Shown here: one piece after another, positions 1-10,259 of the stretch
How the letters are laid out: each line of letters starts with the position of its first letter
Numbering within the stretch: position 1 is the first letter of the stretch
Source of the DNA: Amoebidium appalachense
Lineage: Eukaryota; Ichthyosporea
DNA length: 64,000 bases
Assembly: GCA_963693365.1 (NCBI GenBank)
Contig: CAVNZM010000010.1
Coordinates: forward strand, 6,138,001-6,202,000
Reading direction: 5' to 3'
Made by a program: the position numbers and the translations under genes
Notes under the pieces: model-generated
Databases searched by the model: none
Told to the model about the DNA's origin: nothing
Seen by the model: only the letters and a program-made list of their open reading frames with translations

Positions 1-34
<34 letters not shown>
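1..34. repeat. (AC)n microsatellite at window edge
   Basis: Uninterrupted AC dinucleotides followed by a short A run. The tract is cut by the window start, so its true length is unknown. Confidence 0.95.
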
Positions 35-41
<7 letters not shown>

Positions 42-667
42 TTGCAATTGAAGTCACTCCACCCTCCATGGGACGCGTCCGCATTCCGAGCCAGCTAGCC
101 AGCGAGGTCAACCCGAGACCTCCGGTGTCCGGACCCCCCGCACAGGTTTGCGCAAATCCGGGGGTGATTTTTGAGAGAAATGGTTGGTTTATCTTGCTGG
201 TCATGGCTGATTGGTTGGTGCCACCTCAGCTCTGGCTCAGTCATCTAATTACAAACCCTGCTACGAACAGCTGATGCCAATTTGAGCCACTCTGTACATA
301 CAAACTGTCTCCAAGGCTAGCTAACTCATAGCAAGCTAGTATTAAATATTTATTATATCCATAATATTATCACGCCTTTCCTTGTACTATACTATAAGGT
401 ACGAGTGCAATACCACTTAGCTAGATCAGCACGCAGTGAGTAATTTGCATCTTAGTGCCAACCCTGATAATGGCTGTAGGCTGGCATGGCTCAGTTTGTA
501 CACTGATCTTTTTCGCAATGTTGGGTCGCGATCGGCACGGCACACACAGAGAACACGAGCGAGAAAATGTTTTTTGTGAAAGTTTGAACCTTTTATTTTT
601 AAAACGTTGAACCCTTTCCCCTCCATTCTGCATGGTCGTGTAAGGCTGTCTAGCAAGCTTCACAAAC
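35..667 (+). promoter_or_regulatory. Upstream region of the BTB-WD40 gene
   Basis: No convincing coding exon is visible; a 68-codon open frame at 68-274 has no recognisable features. The region holds an inverted CCAAT box of the extended form TGATTGG at 208-214, about 450 bases before the start codon, and an AT-rich stretch around 330-410. No clear TATA element is placed close to the start. Calling this the promoter rests on position and the CCAAT motif only. Confidence 0.35.
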
Positions 668-2815
668 ATGTGTCAAACGGAAGCCATGAAGGCGGTTTTG
701 AAACGCCTTCAAGACGCCCAGGGAAAGCTGAACGCCACCTTGGAAGAATGCACAGAAAAGATCACACACGCAGCTGCCGACGCCCAGGAGTCTCTAGCTG
801 CAGCGTTGTCGGAGGCAGCGGGTATACTGGTGGAGATTGAGAAGAGGTCGATTGCACTGCAGGAGGCCAAGCGCCAGTTGGAGGATGAAAAGACCGCACT
901 GGCTGAGAAAAGGTAAGAATGTGTGTTTTCTTGTGGAGTAGTGATGTTGGGATGAGTTGTCGAATTCGAGCGAGCTTGAAGGTTGAACCTAGTTTCTTTT
1001 GGAGTTGTGGTAAGCCACTGCACCAGCCTGTTGGTTTGTTGTTACGTGTTGATATTGGGAAATAGTGCTTTATAGATGTCAAATTGAAAGAGCTTTGAGG
1101 CTGAACTTATCGTTTGGCAGTCGGCTTGCCACTGCATCAGCCTGTTGGTTTCTGGTTTTTGGTGGTTCTGACTTGTGAGTGGGTGTGAAGCTTCCTTGCT
1201 TCTCTTTTGCCTCTCCTCCTTGTCCCCGTCTTTGTCTTTGCCTTCTTCTTGCTGCTCCTTTCCCTCTCCGTTTTCCAATAATTCCTCCAGCTCTCCCTTT
1301 TCCTCTTTTCTTTTTGCCTTCTCTAGTTCCTTGCATCTTCACCCTCTTTTCCTTCTCCTACCTATTAGTCACCCTTTTCTTCTCACTTGAGGTCTTCTTC
1401 CTCTCGTTCTCCTCTCCCCATTCGTCAACTCAAACAGTCCTATCTTCTCCTTTTTCCTCTTCTTCCACACGTTTTCTTCCGTTTTCTTCTCACGTTTACA
1501 CTTTGTTTCTCACGCTCAACAAACCTTACCCACAGGCAGGCTTTTGAGGCCGAGCGCCAGTTTGTCGCAGATGCTAACACACGCAGCAGCGACGTCATCT
1601 GGCTAAATGTCGGGGGCCAGATTATGTCCACTTCACGAAAGTCCCTCTGTCTGTTCCCCGACTCTATGCTTGGCGCGTTTTTCAGCGGCCGGCACGCGCT
1701 ACAAACCGATTCTGAGGGACGGATACTCATCGACCGAGACCCCTACTGGTTTAACTACATTCTTGAGTTTTTACGCAACAATGGACAGTTGTCCAAGGAG
1801 CAGATTCCAGAGGATGACGACGTCAGACACCGTGTTCGGTTTGAGTTCGACTATTTCTGTCTGCCGTGTCCATTCGATGTTCCGCCCTTGGTTGAGCAAT
1901 TCGGTATGGGCTTCAGTGATCGGGTATACGAGGGTCACGTAGGGAGCGTTCTCTCTGTAGATGTTACAGACCACGAGATTGTCAGTGGCGGGGCAGATAA
2001 AACGGTGCGTGTGTGGGACGTTCTAACAGGGAATTGTTTACATGTTCTACACGGGCACCACGGGGCTGTGGGGCGTGTGGCGGCGTATGGGGACAGGACG
2101 GCGACGAACGAACAAGTAAACGATGAGGTGTTTGTGTGGGATATACACGAAGGGAAACTACTGACGAAACTTCCACTGGGCGGGCGTGTGCTGTCTGTGG
2201 GGGTGGGTAAGACCGTTGCTGTTGCGACCGGATACCTCTCATGCAGTTTTACGTCTGTGACGATTAAAGTATGGGACTTGGAAACAAGTGCGGTTTTGTG
2301 GCAAACGACAGGGTTGAACACGGCGACAGGGAGAGTTGCCGTGTACAACGACAGTTTGGTGTGCGGGGGTATCGGTATGGAGCTGAAGGTGTGGGATGTA
2401 AAATCGGGGAACATGTCACATGACGTTACTGGGCCACCACAAGAAGCCCACACACGCCACCATTACCGATGATTCGATTGTTAGTTGGAGCGCGAGCATT
2501 GACGGGCAGCGCGAGTGCGTGTTATGGAACAAGGCAAACGACAGTAGCCCCACGCCTGTTAGCCAACGGGTGATCCATGCTGGGAATGGAGCATGCATGG
2601 TGCACAATGGCACGTTTGTTTCTGTCGACAATGACGTTTTGGTACTTACCGACATAGCAACGGGCACGGAACAGCGTCTGAGTGGCCATGCCGAGTTTAT
2701 CTGTGGCATATCGGGGTATGGGGATATGATTGCGACGGCGTCGCGAGATGCGACCATTCGCGTGTGGAAGCCCAGGCGTAGGCGGAGCAGGATGCTGAGT
2801 ATCACCAAGCCGTGA
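668..2815 (+). CDS. Coiled-coil / BTB (T1, KCTD-type) / WD40-repeat protein, with one frame break
   Basis: Two exons: 668-912 and 1536-2815; the intron has donor GTAAGA and acceptor CCCACAG. Residues about 10-95 are charged and helical with heptad character (coiled coil). A T1-type BTB domain follows, from DVIWLNVGGQ, with the family's S-x-L-x-x-FPDSMLG and DRDPYWFNYILEFLR blocks. After that come WD40 repeats, with WD dipeptides in TVRVWDVLTG, VFVWDIHEG, IKVWDLET and LKVWDVKSG and a last repeat ending TIRVWKP. KCTD3 and SHKBP1 share the BTB+WD40 order and act as oligomeric adaptors, some in cullin-3 ligases; that role here is inference. The frame shifts by one base within about 2405-2425: frame 1 reads to KSGNMSH and frame 2 resumes at LLGHHKKP and runs to the stop at 2813-2815. 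Total about 507 residues if one extra base is removed. The rest is intact, so a sequencing error or a young null allele is likelier than an old pseudogene. Confidence 0.85.
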
Positions 2816-3404
2816 GGTGCTTGAGAACAAGTTTTGTGTGTGTGTGTGTGTGTGTGTGTGATTGCGCTTTTGCACAGAGCACACATGAATAGGTATATAT
2901 CTCACTCCACAACCACCTAATCTCTGCTCTGTGGCTTGCTTCAAGTTGCTCTTTCCTTCCCAACCCCAACCCCCCCCCCCCCTTTCCCCCCCCCGGCCCT
3001 CCCTGGGGGGCCCTTCCTTTCTCTTCCCTTTCGCCTCCCGCTCCCCCTCCTTCTCTTAGAATCCCTCCCCCCTTGTATATCACTCTCTGCCATGCCTCGA
3101 GCATTTCGTTTTGAAAACTGCTGATTCTAGTGTTCCCTGTTGTATACGAAAGGTAATGGGGTTATAAGGGGGTCTTTTATGTGCTTGTGGGGCGAAGGGG
3201 GGGGAGGGGAGGGGGGGGGGTAGGCGGGTGGTGATGGTGGTGGTGGTTGGGGGAGGCAGGAGGGGGGGAGGGAGGGAGGGGGAGAGAGCGAGAGAGGAGA
3301 GAGAGAGAGAGAGAGAGAGAGGAGTGGGCAGGGGCAGACGGAGTTGGTGGGAGGAGGGGGGCGGTTGAAAGGGGGATCCTTCTCTCTCTCTCTCTCCCCT
3401 CCCC

Positions 3405-3437
<33 letters not shown>

Positions 3438-3898
3438 GCAGTTGTCTTATGTTCAAAGAGGTCATGTTGCTTGACCATAAACATGTTGCACTCTGCAAAC
3501 AAGATGATCGGTGCAGGGCGGGTAGGGAGGGTAAGGGGTGGGCAGGGAGAGGGGGAGGGGGCTGGGGGCAAGGGAGATGGAGGTTGAGAAGGGGGACAGG
3601 GGAGAGGTGGGGGGGGGGGGGAGGGGGGGGGGGGGGGCAGGGGGGGTAGGGAGAGGAAGGGGGCGGAGAAGGGGGTTATGGGTTGGGGGCAGGGAATGGG
3701 GGAATTGGGTGCAGGGAGGGGGGAGGGCGGAGGAAGAAGGGGTTTGGGGAAGAGGAGAGGGCGGGGGCTCTTGGGGGGGGGGGGGGGGGGGGGGGGGGAG
3801 GGGCGAATGAATGTTGGTTTGCGAGTGTTATGGTATAAGGGCATGTTGGAATGGAAGGTACGGCACCGGGGCCTGGCTGACAACATGCTCTGTTGCAG
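2816..3898. other. Non-coding, repeat-dense stretch after the BTB-WD40 gene
   Basis: Holds (GT)n at about 2836-2860, C-rich tracts at 2970-3000, a G-rich block at 3190-3370, a CT/C tract at 3381-3435 and several G runs between 3600 and 3800. Open frames here are low-complexity proline, glycine or Arg-Glu runs and are not genes. A branch-point-like CTGAC near 3877 and a TTGCAG acceptor at 3893-3898 mark the 3' end of what looks like an intron leading into the exon that begins at 3899. Confidence 0.7.
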
Positions 3899-3985
3899 GC
3901 ACCACAGGCCTGTGAATGATGGCACATTGGACATTCAATATGCCGTAAGAGGGTGCATTGCCGGGTACATGGCTCACCGGAATGA
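3899..3985 (+). CDS. Orphan exon resembling the N-terminus of alanine aminotransferase
   Basis: An 87-base stretch lies between a good acceptor (branch-like CTGAC, then TTGCAG) and a consensus donor GTGAGT. It opens with one base of a split codon and ends after two bases of another. The translation contains DGTLDIQYAVRG followed by CIAGYMAHRNE. Alanine aminotransferases have a short N-terminal block with the pattern NxNPxVxxxEYAVRG followed by a hydrophobic segment, and this exon fits the EYAVRG core. No downstream exon carrying the pyridoxal-phosphate core is seen in the window, so this may be a lone duplicated exon, the relic of a gene, or chance similarity. Low confidence. Confidence 0.3.
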
Positions 3986-4498
3986 GTGAGTGGCCATTCG
4001 GTTTGTGAGTACGATTATTTAGAATTATTATATGCTTTATGCTCGTATGTTGTGTTGTGTCGATATATCATAGTAAACTGTACGTGCACAATGTTGAAAC
4101 ATCTTATTTCTGACAGACTGGGAGGAACCGGAGCAATTATGCTGTTTACGTGCACATGCTCATACAGTAACACACAACACGCTTTTCTTACGCTGCTGCC
4201 TATCTGAAAGTACGTGCGCATGTGCGCATTGTCAGAGTCTGCATACCCCATGTATGTGTGTGCTGTTGTAGTTATCCTTGCGAATGTCATGCTTCAGGCA
4301 TCTATACATAGGGGCTTTATGCTAGGTATAAACGTGTGTCGTCCTATATGTGTTTGTAGCAGTTGTGCCTACCGTGGTCATTTCCGTGATGCTCCGTTTT
4401 AGTTGTTTCTGGTGACGGGTGTGTGGGGGGGTGTTGGGGTTTGTGGGTGCTTGGGTGTGGGTGTGGGTGTGTTTTTTCGGGGGGGTCATTGTCATTGT

Positions 4499-4545
<47 letters not shown>

Positions 4546-4969
4546 GGGGGGGGGGGGGTAGACACAGACTGCCGTCGACACACCTCAGTACTGGTACTTA
4601 TTTCTTCGTAGTCAGCGTTTCTGAACCTGTTAATCATTAGAACAAAATATATGATGCATACTATATCGTGCAGCGAGTTCACGGGTTTTTGTCATCTAAT
4701 GACAGTGTGTTTTGTTAGATATAACCTATTGGAGTGCTAAGAATCATAAAGATCATATGTTTGTACCTGTAAATTTGTACCTTTTTATGTGGCCCTAAAC
4801 TGAATGCACAGTCGTGTCATACCTAAAAAATTTCAAGCGTGTACTTCATTCTACCAGCAGCTGCACGACCCCCGGGCATGGTTGCTCTGTGTTGCGCATC
4901 TGTAAGCACATACGCATTTTTCGCTGCACTGCATTAGTTAGCACACACATATTCACCGTTTTGCTCACC
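3986..4969. other. Unassigned stretch with a T-run/G-run composite
   Basis: Between 3990 and 4400 the sequence is ordinary in composition, without a supported exon. At about 4501-4558 lies a run of roughly 44 T directly followed by roughly 14 G, one of several T-then-G composites in the window. From 4560 to 4969 I see nothing recognisable. Confidence 0.5.
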
Positions 4970-5237
4970 TTGCTTGCATAAGCAACCCTGCTCGTCTTTG
5001 ATCAAGACGGGTTGACCCTCCCAAGTTCAGTTGATGCTGCTGTCTGAGTTGGAGAGTCGTATATACGCGGGCTAAGGGGTCGAAACTCAGACGCAATTGA
5101 TGACTTGGGCCCTCCCTGAGGATGGGCTCTGCTTATGACGCATACTGCGCGCATGGCTATGTTGCATACTTGAATGTTTGCCTTGGCATGTGTCCTTCGT
5201 GTATGCGTACTTCGTACCGTGTTCAGCATTCAAACCA
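4970..5237 (+). repeat. SINE-like structured repeat, copy 1 (most complete, with copy 2)
   Basis: About 270 bases shared with 34429-34673 and, 5'-truncated, with 53260-53410. It opens with a small hairpin (TTGCTT, loop GCAT, AAGCAA). A second hairpin follows (CTCGTCTT, loop TGATC, AAGACGGG), and then a longer paired region in which GTCTGAGTT can pair with AACTCAGAC. GGTCGAAACTC lies within this last part and resembles a polymerase III box B. The 3' end reads CGTACCGTGTTCAGCATTC followed by AAACC and then C-rich sequence. Dispersed copies, 5' truncation and a simple-sequence tail are the hallmarks of a SINE; I do not recognise the family. Confidence 0.6.
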
Positions 5238-5488
5238 CCCCCTCCCCCCCCCCCGCCCCCGGCAGCTCCTCCCCTTTTTCGGAAAAATGGAGCCACAACT
5301 TTCACCATGACACGGGCATGCGCGTGCGTGCATGATACACACAACAAACACACCATGTAAACCCACACAAACATGATTCACATGCGCATTTGCATGCACA
5401 ACCGGGTACATAACTACAACCACGTCTTTGAATATACTAATACACATACAAACGCGGACAAACACGCAACACACACACCCATCAATAG

Positions 5489-5530
<42 letters not shown>

Positions 5531-5865
5531 ACCCACACCCACACACACACACACACACACACTACCTTAAGCTTATCCTCCGAGCTTCTCGGCCCAATCG
5601 AACTGTCTTCCCCAGGCCACGAACCCCTGAAGGCCCCACTGTGACCCGATTCAGAATCTGATTTGCGCTGCAATTATCCCGGATACTATCACTTCCGTAT
5701 AGTATCAGCTATACACGTTGTGCACCTAAGTAATGGCACACGAGTACTGAATTCAGCTGCTGCAGGAGCTTACGGCATAATGACTCTGAGCGCACAAAAA
5801 AGAGTTGGCCATCAAATCAGTATAAAGTCAACCAAGAAAATAGGAATACCGAAAAAAGTATGTAT
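5238..5865. other. C-rich and CA-rich tail, then unique sequence
   Basis: C-rich sequence at 5238-5265 follows the SINE-like copy. A second block has a run of about 40 C at 5490-5530 and then (CA)n to 5562. From 5563 to 5865 the sequence is ordinary; a 122-codon open frame at 5663-6031 overlaps the promoter-like module and has no recognisable domain, so it is not called. Confidence 0.5.
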
Positions 5866-6097
5866 GGACCAATCATTTTCGCGCAATCACACGATTAGCC
5901 ATATATATGAATTTGGGCGGGAAGTTTTTGCGCGCCAAAAAAGAAGTTTTTATAAAATATTAAAGAACGTAGGAAAACTGCAATTTCAAAAAAAGATTGC
6001 ATTACCCGATAAACTTATGCGCGCGATCTGACTGGTTATCCATATATGGAATTTTGGGCGGGATATTTTAACGCGCCAATTTTTTTCTTTATAAAAC
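5866..6097 (+). promoter_or_regulatory. Duplicated promoter-like module: CCAAT, CArG-like, E2F-like and TATA-like elements
   Basis: Two diverged copies of one module lie about 140 bases apart (5899-5958 and 6040-6096). Each has a CCATATAT box, then GGGCGGGA, then CGCGCCAA, then TTTATAAAA. The second copy contains an exact serum-response-type CArG box CCATATATGG at 6040-6049. The inverted CGCGCCAAAA of the first copy equals TTTTGGCGCG, the E2F core. Upstream, CCAATCA followed by TTTTCGCGC lies around 5869-5885. The order and spacing look like a core promoter with the start point just after 6097. The factor names come from well-known motif consensus, not from data on this organism. Confidence 0.4.
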
Positions 6098-6112
6098 AGC
6101 GATCGGCAGCTA

Positions 6113-6795
6113 ATGATATTCCTACTTTTTCCTATTGCCAATGTGGTAGATCATGTGTTATTTACTGTTTCGAAAGGTAATGTGCACAATAGAGAAATGG
6201 TACTAATAGCATCTCAGATTGCGGCGAACGTGACTTGTCACAATCATGGATGCGTGCACCAGCTATAGCTATGTCGATTCAAATGCGCATGGACACAAAG
6301 GAGCTAAGGGTACACTCGACTGATTGGTCCATACTAGCATTCTGGGAAGTGATGGAAAGGGGTGCCCTGTGACTCCCTCACTTTTCTTTCTTTCCGACAC
6401 GGATATCTCTTTTCGTATACGTATACAGAGTTATCTTTTTTCTAATAACGGTTTACTTTCCTTCTTTCCCCCCCCCCCCCCCCCCCCCCCCCCCAATAGT
6501 CAACGGTTTGTGACTTTGTGTATGTGTGTGTGTGTACGTGTGTGTGGGTGTGCGTGCGTGTGTACATGTGCGGGTGACTGCGTGCGTATGTGCACATGTG
6601 TGTGCGTGCGCCCGTGTGTGTGTGTACCGTCCCAAGGTGTATGTGTGCACGTGTGTGTGTGTGCGCACACGTGTGCCGGCGTGTGCGCTTGTAGCGACTC
6701 GTGCATGTGCTTTGTAAGAATATCAATGTGGTATTTTTATTTTTATTTATTTATTTATTTATTTATTTTTTTTGGGGGGGGGGGGAAGGAGGGGG

Positions 6796-6836
<41 letters not shown>

Positions 6837-7162
6837 GGGAGGGGGGGGGGGGGGGGGGGGGGGGGGATCTACATAGCTGTCGCCCAATCACCATGCCACC
6901 AGCTGATTTTGGGGCACAGCATTTAGCATCTTTATGCAAAAAGGAAAGAAATGCATAGATGCCACTACAGACTCTAAAGCATGGCAATGGACAGAAGCCA
7001 CACACCATCCGGATCCAGCCATCCGGCTTCGCCATCGCCGTATGGTCCAAGTACAAAAAGCGGGACAGGTGTTGAATCGGAGTCCTTTATTCCGGGCCAT
7101 TCCCCGTGGTAATTGATCACACCAAGTTGATGATATATATTCGTGCACCATGTTCAAATAAA
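6113..7162 (+). other. Possible small gene: first exon 6113-6176, last exon about 6971-7093, poly(A) signal 7157-7162
   Basis: Directly downstream of the promoter-like module, ATG at 6113 opens 21 codons (MIFLLFPIANVVDHVLFTVS then K) that end at a usable donor AAAG|GTAATG at 6176. Near the far end, ACTACAG at 6964-6970 could be an acceptor for an exon in frame to a stop near 7093, and AATAAA follows at 7157-7162. The 790 bases between hold a C run (6471-6494), a GT/GC-rich block (6526-6700) and T/G composites (6737-6866), typical of introns in this window. No protein family is recognised and internal exons may be missing. This is a hypothesis from gene signals only. Confidence 0.2.
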
Positions 7163-7528
7163 GATTTGGAATTCCACACGTGATAAAGTGTATTTTACAC
7201 GGCTAAGGGCAGTATTAGGCAGCCCTGCCTTTTTATTTATTTATAGGTTTTAGTGGCCTATGTACGATAGCTTTCTAGCGCCTAAACAAATTGATATCAT
7301 TTCGCTACTACATTTCCAACCCCCATATTTATACCTTGCCCGCCTCCACAATTGGGCGCAATACCAAGAAACCAACTTTTTAAGCTTCTTGTCTTTTGGC
7401 CTCTCTAATTACATGCCACAGGTCGCTTAGCCGTTAACCAACATAACATCTGGATCCCCAACTTTTCCTCTCGTCCACCAACTTTTTAACAGCCAAGATG
7501 AGACTTCAAGTTTTCATCTTCCTTTTTC
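7163..7528. other. Short intergenic stretch between convergent units
   Basis: Ordinary composition, no repeat and no supported exon. It would contain the 3' untranslated region of the minus-strand DUF4436 gene. Confidence 0.5.
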
Positions 7529-8095
7529 TCAACACACGCTACGCGACCCACCCAACCCAGGGGGTGTATCCATCAATGCACCGTCTGTTGATTTCCTGTT
7601 GTCCATCTCGCTGGCAACTGGTGTCAGGCGTTGCTGGGAGGGTGCAGCCGCCGGGGGAGCCGCGGGTGCAGGGGCCTTCCACCGGACGATATACATCAGA
7701 ATCATAGCAATGGCCGTGCACACAACAAGGGCCATGCACCAAAAAAAGCTTAGAAGATCGGCGGCACACCCAACGGGGGGAATATTGGGCTGTGTTCCTC
7801 TCAATGCGGGCAGCGAGAAAATCTGTGGGAGGCGGGAATGAAGGTGTTAGGGGGGTTCATTTGTGGGAGGCTTGCGTTGCCTGACACAAACACAATATGA
7901 CGGCAGAAGGAAAACGGTAACCCCTCCCCCCCCCCCCCCCCCCCCCCCCCCAAAAAAAAACAAACAAACAAACAAACAAACAAACAAAAAAAACCCCCAC
8001 CATCTCCCCTCGTTTTTTGAGGCGCTATCCACAAAGCACACATGTGGAGAAAGAGTTGTGGGGGAGGAGAAGGTGGTGGTGGTGGTGGTGGTGGT

Positions 8096-8127
<32 letters not shown>

Positions 8128-9238
8128 GGGGGGGGGGAGGGGGAGGGGGGGGGGGGGGGGGGGGCTGATGGCAGATTAGATGGTGCAACACGGAGGAACG
8201 CGCGCTAAATTACGAGGACCCTGCTTCAGAGGACACACATATCATATGAAGAGAAAAAGGTTAGGTTCAGCATAGGAGTATGGTGCTCGTTTCATTCTCA
8301 ACTTGAATAAGAACTTCCCGACCATCCCCCCCTCCTCCTCCCCCCCCCCCCCCCCCCACCCCCTCCCCGTCCCCCCTCTGCCCACCCCAAAATAAAAACG
8401 AAAAAATGTAAAACAAACAAAAAAAGCACCAGGCATATGATGCCGCAAATGCATTCCGGCTTTGTGTTTCTGAGCAGTATTGGGTTCGAATGCCCGGAGG
8501 AGTGCTTGTAAGGTGTCTGCCTCGTGAAACCAGAGAGGTGGCCGTGATTTTGCGTGCACACTATCCATCCTACGTAAGTAGTGGTGTTTACCGCTCCTGT
8601 ATGCTTATTATGGCTTACAGTACATGTGCACTTAAGCCCTCGATTGTGCCTGCTTGTGTGTGGGCACGCGTAATGGGGGAGGTCTTACTGCAGCCATGCA
8701 TGTAGCCAAAACAGGAGGCTCCGCATTTCTGTTTCTCATCCACACGTCAAACGAAATGCTGATAACCGCAAGGGAAATACACCACATGATGATCATCACA
8801 AAGATGGAGAACCCCAGCGTCACAGCGCTACGAGAAAAGTTCAACGATAGGAAGTTGGAGAACCCGGGGAGATTAGCCGTGTAGTTTGAGGTGGAATCGA
8901 AGCTAGTCATGGTGCTGGTGAATCGAAGAACGAAGGGTACCAGCTCGGTGGTGTTGTACGCGGCAATGATGTAGATGTTGCCGTTGTATTCGTCAAAGGG
9001 ATAGCGGTTGACATCTCCCTGTGTGGAGACAAGATTGGTTATTTTAGTGCCCTTGTACTGCTAGGGAAGGGCTGGCTTGTGGTGGCATAGAAAGCCCTTC
9101 AACCCCTATTCATAGTATCCCCCCCCCCCCCTCCCCCCTCTCGTCCTCACTCTTCCCCCCCTCCCCCCCTCTTTCTCCGGAAACACACGCACACTGTACA
9201 AATAGACTCCCTTCCCCCCTGGAAAAACACACACCGTG

Positions 9239-9292
<54 letters not shown>

Positions 9293-10259
9293 GGGCACAA
9301 AATAAATTTTTTAAAAAAAAACACAGCCAACGTCCGTTCACATCCCGAAAGCTACCAGCATGCAATTCAGCAGGTATCTCTTAGCAACTCAAGTCACATT
9401 TACGTCAGCAGTGGGTTGTGTCACTACTGAGGCAGCTAGGTTGAGTACGTGATTTTGTTCATGCCGCTATCGTTGCACTCTAATGTAGGGGCGGGTCAAG
9501 CGGGAGGGTGACACCAGAGGTGGCCGAGGCGGAGGGGGGGAGTTAGGTGTTTGTGTGTGTGTGTGTGTGCGTGTGTGTGTGCACGCGCGCGCGGGAGGTG
9601 GACAAGGGGGGGGGGGGGGGGGGGGGGGGGAGGGAGGATTGTTAGAGTGTGCCGCACAGTAAACAAAACTGATAAGCCTTTTGACAACGCAAGGCACAAC
9701 AACGTGGATCATTAAATTGCAAAAACGAGCCAAAAATATGCAGCATAGGCTGCTTTACGGAAGACGCACAGACGGCCCATACTTTGCAGAACATCACATA
9801 GTCCCTTAACTCATACAGCAGCAGCGGGGAGGGGCAACTTACAGACCAGAAATACAAAGGCATGTCAATGGCCTGCATAGCCTCACCCGCCTTAAATGTC
9901 TTGCGCATGGTGTCTATCTGCACGGTAAAATTGACAGCTGGTGAACTGTCATCCCTTGACCCGTCGGGATTGGGGCTAGCAAGTGCCCCTCGTGCAAGAA
10001 ATTCAAAGCGCACTTGATACTGGTTCTGTGTGGGGTTTAGGCCGATAATGTACGAGTTGATCTCGAGGTAGCCACCAGGAGGAGGAGTCTCGCCCGTCTC
10101 ATTGTAGATGAACTCGCTGCTCTCGGGCTCACCGTTCTTCGACCAGGAGACATATGTTGTAGACACAACGATGGCCAAAACAACAATGACTACCAGAAGA
10201 AACAAAGGGCGGGAAAGGCCTGGCCTACGGGCCAGCTTATTCTTCAGCGTGCCCAACAT
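7529..10259 (-). CDS. DUF4436 family membrane protein
   Basis: Three minus-strand exons: 10259-9843, 9018-8689 and 7822-7529, all phase 0. Donors are GTAAGT and GTAAGA; acceptors are CACACAG and CCCACAG. Product about 346 residues. A first membrane segment is near residues 18-40 (LFLLVVIVVLAIVVS core), followed by an extracellular or lumenal domain of about 200 residues with several N-glycosylation sequons and YPFDEYNG, the family's YPFDxY motif. C-terminal membrane segments follow: AVTLGFSIFVMIIMW and, after the hallmark LPALRGTQPNIPPVG, DLLSFFWCMALVVC. The tail is rich in Ala and Pro. The LPALRxxxPxxPPxG then FFW pattern is characteristic of DUF4436. That family is known from actinobacteria and fungi and has no assigned reaction. 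Both introns hold C and G runs, (GT)n and (CA)n. Start chosen as the only ATG ahead of the first membrane segment. Confidence 0.85.

Noticed and set aside
68-274. 68-codon frame at the window start
   Set aside because: No recognisable sequence, no splice or promoter context specific to it, and it overlaps the presumed upstream region of the BTB-WD40 gene.
2425-2443. A 19-base GT...AG interval that would remove the frame break in the BTB-WD40 gene
   Set aside because: It is far below workable intron length in almost all eukaryotes, and removing it would delete conserved WD40 residues.
3080-3934. Proline- and serine-rich frame of 284 codons on the minus strand
   Set aside because: It is the product of C/G-rich and CT-rich simple sequence without any domain, and it overlaps the plus-strand exon candidate at 3899.
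5070-5110. GTCGAAACTC in the SINE-like element considered as a hammerhead ribozyme core
   Set aside because: The CUGANGA half of the core is absent (CTGAGTT instead) and the pairing runs as simple hairpins.
5663-6031. 122-codon frame on the plus strand
   Set aside because: It runs through the duplicated promoter-like module, whose repetition explains part of its sequence; no domain is visible.
8470-8510. GGGTTCGAATGCCC, resembling a tRNA T-loop
   Set aside because: No matching acceptor stem, D-arm or anticodon arm could be folded around it.
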